From Phellopilus nigrolimitatus (Eukaryota > Basidiomycota > Agaricomycetes > Hymenochaetales > Hymenochaetaceae): a stretch of 64,000 nt of DNA. Positions within the stretch are counted from its first letter, which is position 1; every line of letters starts with the position of its first letter. Positions 52,875 through 64,000 of this stretch are shown here, in pieces. The notes below the pieces were generated by a model that was not told the DNA's origin, ran no database searches, and worked only from the letters and a program-made list of their open reading frames with translations. The stretch is taken from positions 310,001 through 374,000 of the forward strand of contig JAJOHG010000002.1 of the NCBI GenBank assembly GCA_021029095.1, written 5' to 3'. Made by a program: the position numbers and the translations under genes.

Positions 52875-54063
52875 AACGATTGTTATGTTATTTAAGGGCG
52901 TGATGTCGGTATGCACTCTAGTTTTCAATGAGCGGGCTTTATTGTTGACTTACGCTCGATAGAGCAATTGCATTTCTTGTATAGATGGAATGGACCGCCG
53001 TCTCAGTCATATTCTGTAAAGTTCAATAATTTATTTCGATGCAAGTTCAAGCCTTCAAGGTGAACGATGTACCGTATGTACATGTACGGGGACAGTTTTC
53101 CTGCGTAATTGATGCGATAACCTATCTTGCGATATATTGCGCTGGTCCGTTTGACGAGCTGGATCATCGGGTGACAGTAGTTTTTGTTGGCGTGGAGCAA
53201 TATAATGCCGTCAATCATAATTTCATGACCTCACCGCACTCACGGAATCAGCAAGTCTTATCAGGCGGAGAATAGTTTGAGCGATTACATACATGGCCTC
53301 GTAGCGGTTCCTTCATCAAAGCGACAGGCACTCTGCACCAGAACATTGACGCCTACCGTTGGACGGCCAAGAATTTTCTCTTATTACAGTTCCAAGGATT
53401 ATGTAAACAGTGTAGAAACCCTACTCTACTTAGAACTTCGCACAACACTGCGTAATGGGCGTATGAATGGTTTATGCGACTTGAGAAGTATGAGTGTGAG
53501 TCCTTCAGCATTTCCCTCAATTAACGCAACTGAATGGCGGATGTTTACTTCACTTCTCGCGAAAAATACCGTATTGACGTGTGAGAGTCTGAAGATTTCT
53601 TAAATCTACGACCGCGGAGAGTGCAGATGGCTTCCGCGCAGTTTGGCTTTGCTTTATTCAATTCATTGTTACTACGGCAATGTTCCGTCGCGGGATGCGC
53701 ACACAAATAACCTTTTCTTTGCAACTAGATCCCAAACCGTATCGGCCTTTGATGACTGACTCCGTGCTAGTAGCTAACCGAGCTCCTCTTCAATACAGAA
53801 GCCTCCGAGCGCCCATGCTTCTGAGACGTATAGAACGCTTTCTTCTCTGTACTTACCGGCGATGAGCGCTTCCATCCTCAAGTAATTTGCCACGGGAATA
53901 ATCTAGGTTTTCAGGGGCTGTGCCGTCTCACCGCTACTTATTCTTGGCTGGTTTGTCCCTGGTTTGTCTCCTTGCGCCTCTCAGCCACCAAGTATTTACT
54001 CCGGTCACTACCTATCACCATTACTTCTGGAGCTTTACACTCTGCGGAGCACAGTCTAAAATC
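52875..54063. other. intergenic, no gene recognised
   Basis: Contains a 108-residue plus-strand frame (53277-53603) and a few shorter ones. None has a domain, signal peptide or supporting exon structure. Confidence 0.4.
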
Positions 54064-55884
54064 ATGAGTAGTCCTGCACTTAGCCCTCATATATTTTCCA
54101 GCCCTCTTGAGGAAGACACGAACTCCGTAATATGGCAGTGCTTGAATCTGTTGCTCACGGGAATGTACATGTACGTCCTGAATCTCTGAACCATTCACAT
54201 CCTATCCTTGTTCTTTCGGTCTCCTAAATTTACGCTTGTGCATCTCGCTTGCTCATGGAACTGATTTGTAGATGGGAAATGTTATTGACGATGCCGTTCG
54301 ACCTGTCTTTTCTGACGGGAAAAAGGCAGCTGCGCTGGGCTCTCGTACGCCCCCTCGTCATCCTTGATTAAATGCAGCCATTAATTCAATGAAGGCCCCA
54401 TATTTTGTATGTCGATATAGCCAGTTAGGCTCACTTATTAGTTTGTGAGTGACATAGCAATGTTTTCTCATCCGTTGTACCTTCGTTGATCTTGTGTTTT
54501 CAGTCAAATAATGACATTAAATAAATCGCCAATAAACTGCCAAGGCGAGCCACCTTTCCTTACATGTCCATTGGGAATGGTGTAGTTTAATGCACCTCTG
54601 TCTCGCAAATGAAGCTTTGGCCATTATGTTGATAGTAAGTACAAGCTCCATCACTTACCGAGAACCGTATTTATTATAACTTCAGTTACAAGGCAATCTC
54701 GCCATTGGGTGCGTGTCGCTCTGCCTTGCGATCAGAACGTATGTCTCAGCTATGTGCTTTTACGCCCTCGAGAACTTGGAACTGATAGAGCGTTTGTTAT
54801 TCGAGACAGGATAGCCATCTGGATGCAAAAGAAAGTCATCCTAGCTATTCTTGGACTTGCTGGTCTCGTGCAGTGGGCACTTATATTTAGAGGTGAGTCG
54901 TTTTGTAACTTGTGCTGGACAAGTTCGTCGAAAAATACCAATAATCGTATCTTATGCTATGTTCTGATGAGCATCGTTGCAGATATCGCTATTCGGAGAG
55001 CCCATTGGGACGATCAGACTCGCGCATGTGTCATTGGTTCAGAATTTCCGACCGACCTGCTACTCATATATTTTCCATGTGAGTACTTTCGTGCCGTGAA
55101 GACTGGTTTTTACGATGACGGCATTTTTTCTCAATAGCTATGGCATTTGATCTTCTCGTCCTGGTTTTGAGCACAATTGGACTCTTCGGGGAAGGCTCCA
55201 TACGCTCGCAGCTCCAAAAAATGCTTTTTAGACAGGGTCTGCTGTACTTTTTGGCAGCATTCACTTCGAACTTAATCCCCGTGGTATGTGCTTGCTCGCG
55301 GACGATTACGCGGCCGTTTATAAACACGGGCTGACGATTGTGTTTCATAGATATTTGTCTTCTTGGGTATGGCCTGTGAGTACCTATGTTCCTCTTTGAT
55401 ACAGTTCTCAAATCTATACATATCACAACAGTTTTTGGACTAGTATTTACTGGAGTCGGTGAGTAATGCAGTAGATGTCTCATTCGGTATTGAGGTTCCA
55501 AGGTTGACCAAGTATCATCGCTAGCCTTGTTCGTTAGTGTTGTGGCTGCTTGCCGCGTGGTCAGGGAACTCATACTCTACTCTGAGCGTATGGGCAAGCG
55601 GTGAGCAGCATTTGAAAGCTCGAGCATGTCACGTTCTAAGGCGGCTTTCCGGAAGACGAGAGCTGGAAAATCGAACCACAACTCCAGCGAATGTTTCTAC
55701 TCAGCCAGATCAATTTTGGGATAAGCCGGCGACGGATGGGGTTCTTCTTTCTACGTCAGTGCTTGCTTATGCAACGTCTGATATTAAAACGCTGACCTAC
55801 CCGACTAATTCTCACGTGCATCTATATACGCCTCTACTCGGCCTGACAATTATGAAGAGTGGTCCTCCCATCGACCGCAACTGA
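54064..55884 (+). CDS. multi-pass fungal membrane protein of unknown function
   Basis: Multi-exon gene. The start MSSPALSPHIFSSPLEEDTN joins LLLTGMY to IWEMLLTMPFDLSFLTGKRQ, the membrane-helix plus W-E-x-L-x-T and TGKR pattern of an expanded Agaricomycete membrane family. Then come LQGNLAIGCVSLCLAIRTAF, IAIWMQKKVILAILGLAGLV, SMAFDLLVLVLSTIGLFGEG, MLFRQGLLYFLAAFTSNLIP and FVSVVAACRVVRELILYSER. A final intron gives a polar tail ending SGPPIDRN. About six or seven hydrophobic segments are seen. One or two exons around 54360-54610 could not be placed. It resembles the DUF6533 group in organisation but lacks its signature. Confidence 0.65.
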
Positions 55885-56684
55885 ACCTGAAATAGCGTCT
55901 CCGAGCACAACCAGAAGCATGAGGGCGCAGGACAACCGGGACGATATAGAGATGCAGGCTTCTCCAGATACAACATGATCGATGAACAAAAGTTTGTCTG
56001 CGCATTGCTGAATATGAATGAGTCCTATCTTACTTGCAATTCAAAAATGCTGAGAAGTCTAGGCTCGGAAGGGATGTAAAGCGTGGACTTGAATAATGAT
56101 ATTATTAGAAAAAGATAATTTATACCCGAATCTTATATGCAGATATAAAATTATCCATGTCCTTTTAAAACTTGACTCCAGTCCCCTTGCACGTTGGTTT
56201 CTCAATATAGTTCTTCAATTTCAGGGATCCACGAAGCTTAACCTTCCAAAAATAGCAAGTGATCGACGTCGTCATATGACGACGCGTACAGAACTCACGG
56301 ACTGCACGAGGACCAATTCTTCGTCCCCAACCACCATCTTCGGGTCCGCGATGTTCACGTTGCTGATGCGGCGCCACACTCACGCCGCCTCTCGTAGATC
56401 TATCTTCTCGAAAATGAATCTTTGTTCCCTAAAAGCACCAACGCAATATTGCGGAACGATCAACTACCGGTTCCTACACGTCACTGACTATTCTAGAATT
56501 TATGAATGAAATAAACGAGGCATCGAGTAGCTAACTGCAGACCTGCATCATGACGCAAGGCAGTGTATGACAGTGGAACCAAGTAGAGTTTCATGCAAAT
56601 ACTCGTATAAGTACCCGTCGAACTATGAGTTGGTTCTACCTCCCCACCTTTTCCCCATCTTTCCTCCCGGTGTAACTTTTCAAG
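55885..56684. other. intergenic, no gene recognised
   Basis: AT-rich spacer. A 137-residue frame (56096-56509) has no recognisable domain. The last 60 bases before 56685 are pyrimidine-rich, as expected of a fungal leader. Confidence 0.4.
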
Positions 56685-58070
56685 ATGAATTTTACGCTCC
56701 TCGCGGGTATTCTCATGCTCGCAGCTACTGTCACGGCGCAGAATGCGACATTTCTCGCACAATTTCTGCAGGAGCTCCAGAACCTTGGATTGACGTCACT
56801 GGCAAATGTTTCGTCGCATATTAATTCGACGTCAACAGGCCAGAGCTTGTTGAGCACTCTCGGGACAGGACCCCAGACAATATTTGCACCGAATAATAAT
56901 GCATGTACGTGTTCATGATTTTTTTTTTTTTTTTCAGAAACTCAAACAGTACCATTTATACCAGGGGCCGGCGCGTACTCTAACGTCACGTCTAGTTCAG
57001 AGCTCCTCGCTGAGGTTCTTTCGTATCATGTCGTTCCTGGAACTTTCAATGTTACACCCACGTACCCTAACACTTCTGTCGGTCGCACGCTTCTAAATGC
57101 TTCCGATCTTGTTTTTCTCGAGGGAAATAAACGGCAAGTGCTTGCGTGGGCGAATGAGAGTGATGGGAGGATATCGATATTGAATCAGAAGTTCGTAATT
57201 TTTCCCCCTTTTAATCTAACTGGGAGAGAACTTATATTATGTTTCTTTTTTCTTTCTGTTGTGTCTACAGCACGCCCGTTACCGTAGTCAACAGTACCAC
57301 CTTCGGGAACCTCACTGTGCACGTTACGGACGCAGTCATTGATGTTCCGGGAGAGTTCACAGCTGCTCTCGCCGCAAACAACCTCACTGCTTTTACTGCG
57401 GCGCTGCAGACTGCCTCGCTCCTCAACCCGCTTAACACCATCCATGGAGTAACGATTTTCGCACCTAACGACGCCGCTTTTGCCGCAGTGCAGAATCTGA
57501 CTGCCGCTGGTTCGAATGCCACTGTCCTCGCAAACATACTGAAGAACCACGTAATCAACGGCACGAGTGTGTACTCCGGCAACCTTCTTGCGCTTGGGAG
57601 TGGAAGCAACGAGACGACTGCGGCCGGCGAAGGCCTTGGCGCGTCGTTCAACAGCTCGGGTGGTTACGTGAAAGGTGGAAACGCGACCGCGAAGATAGTC
57701 ACACCAGACATCATCCTTTGGAACGGCGTCGTGCACATCATCGACACGGTGCTATTCAACGAGGCAAGCGACGCGAGCGCAGCCAGTTCAGCGTAAGAAA
57801 CATTCACACTACTATATACATTTCGGATCCTTATAACATTTTCCCCTTTGTTTCAGCGTTTCCTCCGCATCCAGGGTTGCGACATCCTCCGCGACCGAGT
57901 CCGGGCCGGTTGGATTCACGCCTTCGGCGACCTCTGCGTCTGGCTCGAGCAGCTCGTCTTCTGCAGCCAATGCGATGTCGGACTTGTTGTATACTCCGCT
58001 CACTCATGTAGGGATCGCGGGAGCAGTGAGCGTACTCGCTGCAACCTTTGGCGGCCTTCTTGTACTGTGA
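56685..58070 (+). CDS. GPI-anchored fasciclin (FAS1) domain protein
   Basis: Four exons. The signal peptide MNFTLLAGILMLAATVTAQ is followed by a first FAS1 domain (GPQTIFAPNNNA, ELLAEVLSYHVVPGTF, VGRTLLNASDLVFLEG). A second FAS1 domain follows (VTDAVIDVPGEFTAALAANN, GVTIFAPNDAAFAAVQNL, ILKNHVINGTSVYSGNLLAL, IVTPDIILWNGVVHIIDTVL). Next come a Ser/Ala/Thr-rich stalk and a hydrophobic tail (THVGIAGAVSVLAATFGG, LLVL), typical of GPI attachment. Many NxT/S sites are present. FAS1 proteins act in adhesion at the cell wall or surface. The first intron is awkward: the obvious acceptor after the T run makes a TAA codon, whereas TTTATACCAG at about 56961 restores an open frame. Confidence 0.85.
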
Positions 58071-59150
58071 TTTCTTGTCTTTCTCTAGGACCTTCTCGTG
58101 TGTATCCATTGGGCCTTTCTTCCTTTTTGTTTCTGTCTTGTGCGACGTCGCTCATGGAGATTTGACTGACAACGACTATTCACGAATTACGAGATTGACG
58201 CTGTGTTCGCTTCGAGTTATTGACTACGACAGTTGTACTTACGCTTTACAGAACGTGCGGCCTTCAAAATAATACTTACTTGCATCACTATCAGATAAGA
58301 TTCAAATAGATAGGCACATTCGATCTTATCGTAATTGAGTAGGCAGCTATGGTCTAGACTGAACTGTGGAGGCAAGAAGTGACGTCTTTGGCGAGTTCAA
58401 CTCCTTCAACTATTACCGTCTGAAGTGAAGCAGGAGTGTTTGCGACTTCAGGCACACCAATGTCGGAGGAACCAAGCTTCGGGTCATCAATGCTACTGTG
58501 CAACGGATCATCGACAAGCGCGAAGACCGCGAGACCAAGCGGCGATACAAACAAGGATAGTCTGCAAATAGAAAAGGAAATGGCGTAATTTGGAAATACG
58601 TACCATACAAAAACCGTGCCTGTTCAGCATGCGCATTGCTCTGGTACGAACCGGTGAGATTTAATTAACAGACAGCTACAAAGGGACCGGAGATACGTCG
58701 AAACACCTCCCGCGGCATGTTTTGTTTTGAGACCATTCAGGGGAAGCTGTCAGCTTCAAAAACGAGCATAATGAGCGTCATTCAGGTTCGGATGGACAAT
58801 TGAGCATTGGCAGTGCTAATGTTCGTAATCTCGCGAAGCTAACTTGACTGCGCCGGTTAATTGATGCGATTTTCGGCTTCTCAGCATATGCACAGCGTAT
58901 ACGTCTACCTCGTTCGAAAAAAAAAAGGAAAACAGTTCATATCGGTGATCGACGGACGTTGGCGTACCTGCGAGTAGCTTAACGGCAACGGTCAGCAGAC
59001 ATAATCTCGTCTTATAGACAAAATAATAGGAGCTACGATATATAAAAATAATTTGCGCGAATCCCAGAAGAATCCAACACTCCAGTTTCTAAAGGGAGCC
59101 AACTACTCGCAGACTTATACCCGCATTCTCAAGACGTCCGGACGGAAAAT
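58071..59150. other. intergenic, possible exon remnant
   Basis: A minus-strand frame (58354-58554) preceded by a good acceptor (TTTGCAG) reads LFVSPLGLAVFALVDDPLHS and ends LAKDVTSCLHSSV. No partner exons could be found, so it is not called as a gene. Confidence 0.35.
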
Positions 59151-60865
59151 ATGCAGTCGTTGGCGCTCGCGTTATCGGTTTTGTGGATTGGAGTCAAAGT
59201 CACTCGCGCCGTCGACCTCTCGTGGACGTCGGGAATATCTGGGCACCGCACCCCCGAACGGGATCACACATTGGCTCGGAAACCGCTTTGCTGCACCGCC
59301 CGTAGGTGATCTGCGCTTCAGAGCACCCGTAGACCCGCCCGCGAACGATACCGTCCAGGTCGCCGATGAGGTACGCTTGTAATCATTGCACGAAAATAGT
59401 TGATTGAACAAGCTATAGCACGGACAGATCTGCCTGGCCCGTCGGTACTGCATTCCCTGCTGCAGGGCAGTCTGAGGACTGTCTTTCCTCGAAGTTTACG
59501 CGCAAATGAACGCGTCCGTGACTATGCCCCTCTCCGTATATTTTTTCATCCAGGGTGGCGGTTTCAGCAGTAACCAAAACGCGGACTACAATGCACCCGT
59601 GTCTCATCACGGCGGCGGACATGGATCTCGTCGTTGTGACCTTCAATTATCGTGTCGGGCCGTACGGATTCTTGGCGAGCGAGGAGATACAGAAAGACGG
59701 AGATACCAACATCGGGTTGCTCGACCAGCGTAAAGTGCTTCAGTGGGTGCACGACCACATATCGAAGGGGAGCTTTGTGGCTTGACGCTTGACAGGCGAA
59801 AAGTCAAAGCAATCACTAACTGCAAATTTCTTCGCAGTTCGGCGGTGACCCAGGGCATGTCGTCCTTGCCCGCGATAGCGCCGGCGCGGAGTCGATCACT
59901 CTCCACCTTCCGCGTTTTCCGGGGAGCCGACATGACGCGCTCGTCGAACGAGTGGGATGTGCGAACGAAAACAACACCCTTGCCTGTTTTCGCGTAACAG
60001 ATACCAACATCCTACAGGGCAGTCATACTTCGATCCCTTTTCCTGGACGGAAGAACGCATCCTATTCTTCGCATAATCCCATAGTCGACGGCGACTTTCT
60101 TGTAAACTAACCGTACAATCTTTTCACGCAGGGAAAGTTTTTTAAAGTGCCTTCAGTTTTTGGGTAAGCCACCCGCGTCTTCCGTTCTCAGAAGTCGAGC
60201 AACTCTATTAATGAACTTAAAATCCCATCAGTGATGACACGAACGAAGGAACAATATTCACACCTTCGAATCTCAGCACTATCGCGGATATAGACAATTT
60301 CCTCTTGGACAACTTCCCTAATCTAAACGCAAGCATGCTCGACACCATTAATGAGTTGTATTCCCGGTCACTCCAATTCGCCAATCACAGCGCTTACATT
60401 TTTCTGCAGCGACTGCATACGGAGAGATGAGGTACATATGCCCCGGACAAATGTCCATCGCCGAATTGGAACTACCAGTAAGTCTTCCAAATATTGTTGA
60501 CATAGAAAGGGGGTTCTTTCTGATACCAGAACAGCTACAATGTGACAGATCCAGAAGACCAAGAAATAGGACTAGGCGTCTTCCACACGGTTGAAGTCAG
60601 CGCGATATGGGGCTCCAACAACACTGAGGGCGAAGCTCCCGACCAGATACCTCCAAGCTCCTATACGACCAGCAGATCGTACCCTTCATGCAAGGCTACT
60701 GGACAAGCTTCATACGGACGTTCAATCCTAACACGTACCGAGCACCTGGAGCGCCTGAGTGAAAGCAGTTTGGACATGAATAACAGAGGATCTTGCTTGA
60801 AACGAACGCGACAAGGAAATGGAGGCGTTCCCGCGGATCAGAGATGGAAAGGTGCAATTATTTGA
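59151..60865 (+). pseudogene. broken type-B carboxylesterase copy
   Basis: A tandem relative of the intact gene at 61744. The start MQSLALALSVLWIGVKV is a signal-like peptide, but the frame then shifts before GTAPPNGITHWLGNRFAAPP. Further breaks occur: the second exon meets a stop within the region equivalent to SEDCLFLDVYAP, and PVYFFIQGGGF-like and DLVVVTFNYRVGPYG lie in different frames. The nucleophile region reads ARDSAGAES, where the paralogue has GGDSAGAES. About 90 bases after HLP are deleted relative to the paralogue. GDFLVN is followed by a stop, and the C-terminal part shifts again. The repeated damage makes a working enzyme unlikely. Confidence 0.75.
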
Positions 60866-61028
60866 GAAGTACGTATCGCAATGGACCTTCAACAGTAGAT
60901 ACGTACTTTGATCCTCGGATGGGACATATCGACTCAAGAAGTATGTAGATTCCAGTAGATTTTTTCCCGGTTTGAGCTTTTGCGAGTTTCGGACTGGCAT
61001 AGTGGATCTAAGCAAGCTTGAGCATCAG

Positions 61029-61275
61029 AAAAGGGTTCCTCCTCCCCCCTCCCCCTCCCCAAAGAAGGAAGGCGATTTCGCCTGCGTAGCACATGGTGCC
61101 GTGTCGCCTCATCATTACATATGGTATGTCGCATGTGGTATGTTGCTTGTAGTATGTCGCATGATTATAATATGCAGCCAAAGCAAATATTTTGCACCGT
61201 CATACATTCTTCGACACCGTTTCTGTGTGAACAAGACGGACGAGAACTGCCTTCCTTTTTTAGGGGGGAGGGGAA
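61029..61275. repeat. inverted repeat, MITE-like or hairpin
   Basis: A C-rich arm (about 61040-61064, CCCCTCCCCAAAGAAGGAAG) is complementary to GCCTTCCTTTTTTAGGGGGG with following GAGGGG (about 61249-61273), separated by roughly 190 bases. The interior also has TATGTCGCATG twice. No coding sequence. Target-site duplications could not be defined. Confidence 0.45.
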
Positions 61276-61743
61276 GACTTTTCTGGCTCACCTATGTTGT
61301 CGTCATCGACGTCTTACTTTGTCGCTCGCAGGAGTCGTTTGCTAATCTCGGGCCCTCTCTTCCGAATATGCCGCACCAAAAGGGGCTGACGTAGTCAAGG
61401 GAAAGCGGCCCATGGGAAAGGAACCACCGGCGACATCAAATGGTCGACTTTGCAGAGCCAAAATTCATCTCCATTTACATAAGTAGCTGCGACGCGTCGA
61501 AGCGGTTCGCCAAATACGCCAATCGAATTATGTGACATGGATCTACTGATGTAACGTCGGCATTCTGCCCGACAAACATGCAAGTTTGAACAAAACAATT
61601 TTGCATCGCTTTCATATAAGAGCTGTCCCAGCGACCGACATATTCTTTGCACAATCGTCTTCTCAAGAAATCCACATATCTGAAGTGGCGCAAAAAACCA
61701 GAGAAGCTCCTCGCAGACTACCTTCTAAGAACTACAACAAAAC

Positions 61744-63563
61744 ATGCGCATAGCTCCGGCAATAGGAATTTTAGGGATTGGTGTTCATGTTGCATTCGGT
61801 GTCGCCCCTCTTATAGACCTCGGGAACACCAAGCATCTTGGTACCGCACTCCCGAACGGCATTACTCAGTGGCTCGGTATACGCTTTGCCGCCCCGCCAG
61901 TAGGCGACCTACGCTTCAGAGCACCTGCTGACCCGCCCGCGAATGATACCGTTCATGTCGCTGATGCAGTATGTAATGAACCAATTATATCCGAGAATAA
62001 CTAGCTGAACACATACTAGCACGGTCCGATCTGCTTGCCTGTCGGAACGGCATCCCCTAGTGCAAAGGAGTCCGAGGACTGTCTCTTCCTCGACGTTTAT
62101 GCGCCGACGAACGCATCTACGACAACACCCCTCCCTGTGTATTTTTTTATTCAGGGTGGCGGGTTCAGCGAGAATTCGAATCCGAACTATAATGCATCGG
62201 GTCTCATCACTGCGGGGGCCATGGACCTCGTTGTTGTGACCTTCAATTACCGCGTCGGGCCGTACGGGCTTCTGGCGAGCGAGGAAATACAGAAGAATGG
62301 AGATATCAATGCCGGTCTGCTAGACCAGCGCAAAGCTCTTCAGTGGGTGCACGACAATATATCGAAGGTGAGCTGTGATCCACCAAACGAGGATTAAAAG
62401 TAGCCACTGATTATTGCTTTCTTCGCAGTTCGGTGGTGACCCTGGGCACGTCGTCCTTGGTGGCGATAGCGCCGGTGCAGAGTCGGTCACTCTGCACCTT
62501 ACCGCGTATTCTGGGGCTGCGACAGATCTCTTCCACGCGGTCATTGCGGAGTCGCAGTCCTTCCCGGAAACATTGAACGTGCCACAAGCCCAGTTCCAGT
62601 ATGATACGCTTGTTAAGAGAGTAGGCTGTGCGGACCAAAGCGACACTCTCGCTTGCCTTCGCGCAACGGACATCAGCATCCTACAAGGCAACAATACTTT
62701 GATCCCTTATCCTGGACGGAACTATCCACCTCTGTTTTCGTACAACGTTGTAGTCGACGGCAACTTCCTTACAGACATTCCGTACAACCTTTTCAGTCAG
62801 GGAAAATTTGTTCGAGTGCCTTCGGCTTTTGGGTGAGCCATCTACGCTGTCATCCTAAAGAAACATTTACTGAAACATAGAATATTAGCGACGTCACGAA
62901 CGAAGGGTCGATATTTACGTCTAAAAACCTCAATACTACCACGGATATGAACAACTTTCTGCAAAACAACTTCCCCAATCTGACTTCCAGCATGCTCAGC
63001 AACATCGATGTACTGTATCCGCAGTCCACCCCGGTTCCTGGTTATGGACCTTATTTCTCCGCTGCATCGAGTGCGTACGGTGAGATGAGATATATATGCC
63101 CAGGTATATTCGTCAGCCAGGAGATAAACAAATTCAGAAGTCCGTCCCCGAACTGGAATTATCAGTGAGCGCTTCGAGTTTCGTTGACACAGACAAATCA
63201 TGACACGAGAGTAGCTACAATGTAACAGATCCTGATCAGGTAGCACAGGGTGAAGGCGTCCCTCACACAGTCGAAATACACGCAATATGGGGCCCCAGCA
63301 ACACCAACGGCGGGGCACCTAAGAGCTACTTCACGACCAACGCAGCAATCGTGCCCGTTATGCAAGGTTACTGGACGAGCTTCATACGGACGTTCGACCC
63401 CAACACATATCGCGCGCCCGGAACGCCTGAGTGGGCCCCGTTCGGAACTGATCAGCAGAGGATATTGTTCGAAACGAATGCGACAAGGATGGAGACCGTT
63501 CCCGCAGATCAGGCGAGCAGATGCAATAACTTGACAAGCATGGCCGTGGACCTTCAACAGTAG
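61744..63563 (+). CDS. secreted type-B carboxylesterase/lipase
   Basis: Multi-exon gene starting MRIAPAIGILGIGVHVAFG, a signal peptide. The alpha/beta-hydrolase carboxylesterase family is shown by LPNGITQWLGIRFAAPPVGD, SEDCLFLDVYAP (family signature) and VYFFIQGGGFSEN (oxyanion hole). The nucleophile elbow is GGDSAGAESVTLH. The acid is probably the Glu of DVTNEGSIF, and the histidine that of GVPHTVEIHAIWG. Length (about 520 residues) and motif order match fungal secreted esterases acting on carboxylic esters or lipids outside the cell. It follows a broken copy at 59151-60865 in the same direction. The C-terminus is ASRCNNLTSMAVDLQQ. The exact substrate is unknown. Confidence 0.85.
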
Positions 63564-64000
63564 ACACGTATTTTGAATTTCTGTTGGGACATTATCAATA
63601 TCGACTCTAGAGGACGTAGATACTAGTAGATCTTTAATTCGGTTTAATTTATTTGAGGACGAAAGCGAGAGCGGAAATGCATAATAAACACTGCAGCTGA
63701 GCTTTCCTAGTAGACTTGAGTTCAGAACATCGTGGTTACTGTCGTCGAGGTCGTCGCGCTTTTCCCAACTCGAATTTCACATGGCTCGCAAACGGAAAGG
63801 GAAGGCGCTATGCGAAAAAGGAAAAATAGGCAGCATCAAAAAGCCGAAACAGGCCGAAAGGGTCTCCGCTCAGCGCTCAGCGCTCAGCTTCTCGCTTCGC
63901 GCAGCACTACAATCGTGGCGGTTCGCCATTCCCCTCGACTCGAGTTCTAGCGTCGGTGACAGGAAGTTTGGTGATCAAAGCTCCAACAAACCACACCGCC
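63564..64000. other. intergenic, no gene recognised
   Basis: Contains a short 9-base tandem repeat (GCTCAGCGCTCAGCGCTCAG, about 63869-63888) and a 72-residue frame without recognisable features. Confidence 0.4.

Noticed and set aside
53277..53603. 108-residue plus-strand frame as a gene
   Set aside because: No domain, no signal peptide, no clear promoter or adjoining exons.
1..64000. CRISPR arrays, tRNA and rRNA genes
   Set aside because: No spacer-repeat array is present beyond the coding minisatellites. No stretch combined both tRNA promoter boxes with a foldable clover leaf; one GGTTCGAATTG near 49690 is inside UTP6 coding sequence.

Overview
The window reads as nuclear DNA of a filamentous basidiomycete, most likely an Agaricomycete of polypore type. 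Genes lie on both strands, most are cut by many short introns of about 50-60 bases with GT-AG ends, and the recognisable proteins are fungal. They include DUF6533 membrane proteins, a UTP6-type U3 snoRNP protein, an MDM31/32 mitochondrial protein, F-box-like proteins, a fasciclin protein and type-B carboxylesterases. I see no rRNA, tRNA, CRISPR or recognisable transposase.

The left third (about 1-20.8 kb) is an accessory region. It holds eight same-strand members of one family of small to large secreted proteins (A-H, starts at 1371, 10901, 13999, 15765, 16843, 18201, 19435 and 20477). The members share a near-identical signal peptide, a Pro/Ala-rich start of the mature region, dibasic Kex2-type sites, GDN-rich segments, acidic tracts, a close cysteine pair and a hydrophobic C-terminal motif of the GVLDTIFN type. 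Their middles differ greatly in length and content. They also share a promoter layout and a conserved 3' flank, so whole transcription units were duplicated. A and B carry tandem peptide units that look like kexin-processed precursors. C carries a one-base frameshift and H is a broken edge copy. Between A and B sits a separate duplication of a DUF6533 membrane gene, one copy apparently intact and one lacking its N-terminal exons.

The middle (about 20.8-52.9 kb) is mostly conserved housekeeping sequence. It holds a MmgE/PrpD-family 2-methylcitrate dehydratase, a long unknown protein, two F-box-like paralogues, a cyclopropane synthase/coclaurine N-methyltransferase-like enzyme, methylthioribose-1-phosphate isomerase and RNase H2 subunit B as a divergent pair, an unknown protein with an internal repeat, MDM31/32, an amphipathic mitochondrial-like protein, cytosolic glutamyl-tRNA synthetase with a decayed copy of its 3' end upstream, UTP6, and a DUF3295-like protein divergent from UTP6.

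The right end (about 54-64 kb) returns to surface and secreted functions: a multi-pass membrane protein, a GPI-anchored fasciclin protein, a broken carboxylesterase copy and an intact tandem paralogue. The most novel-looking element is the A-H array. It behaves like a coordinately expressed, fast-diversifying family of secreted, kexin-processed hyphal-surface or signalling peptides. That role is inference.
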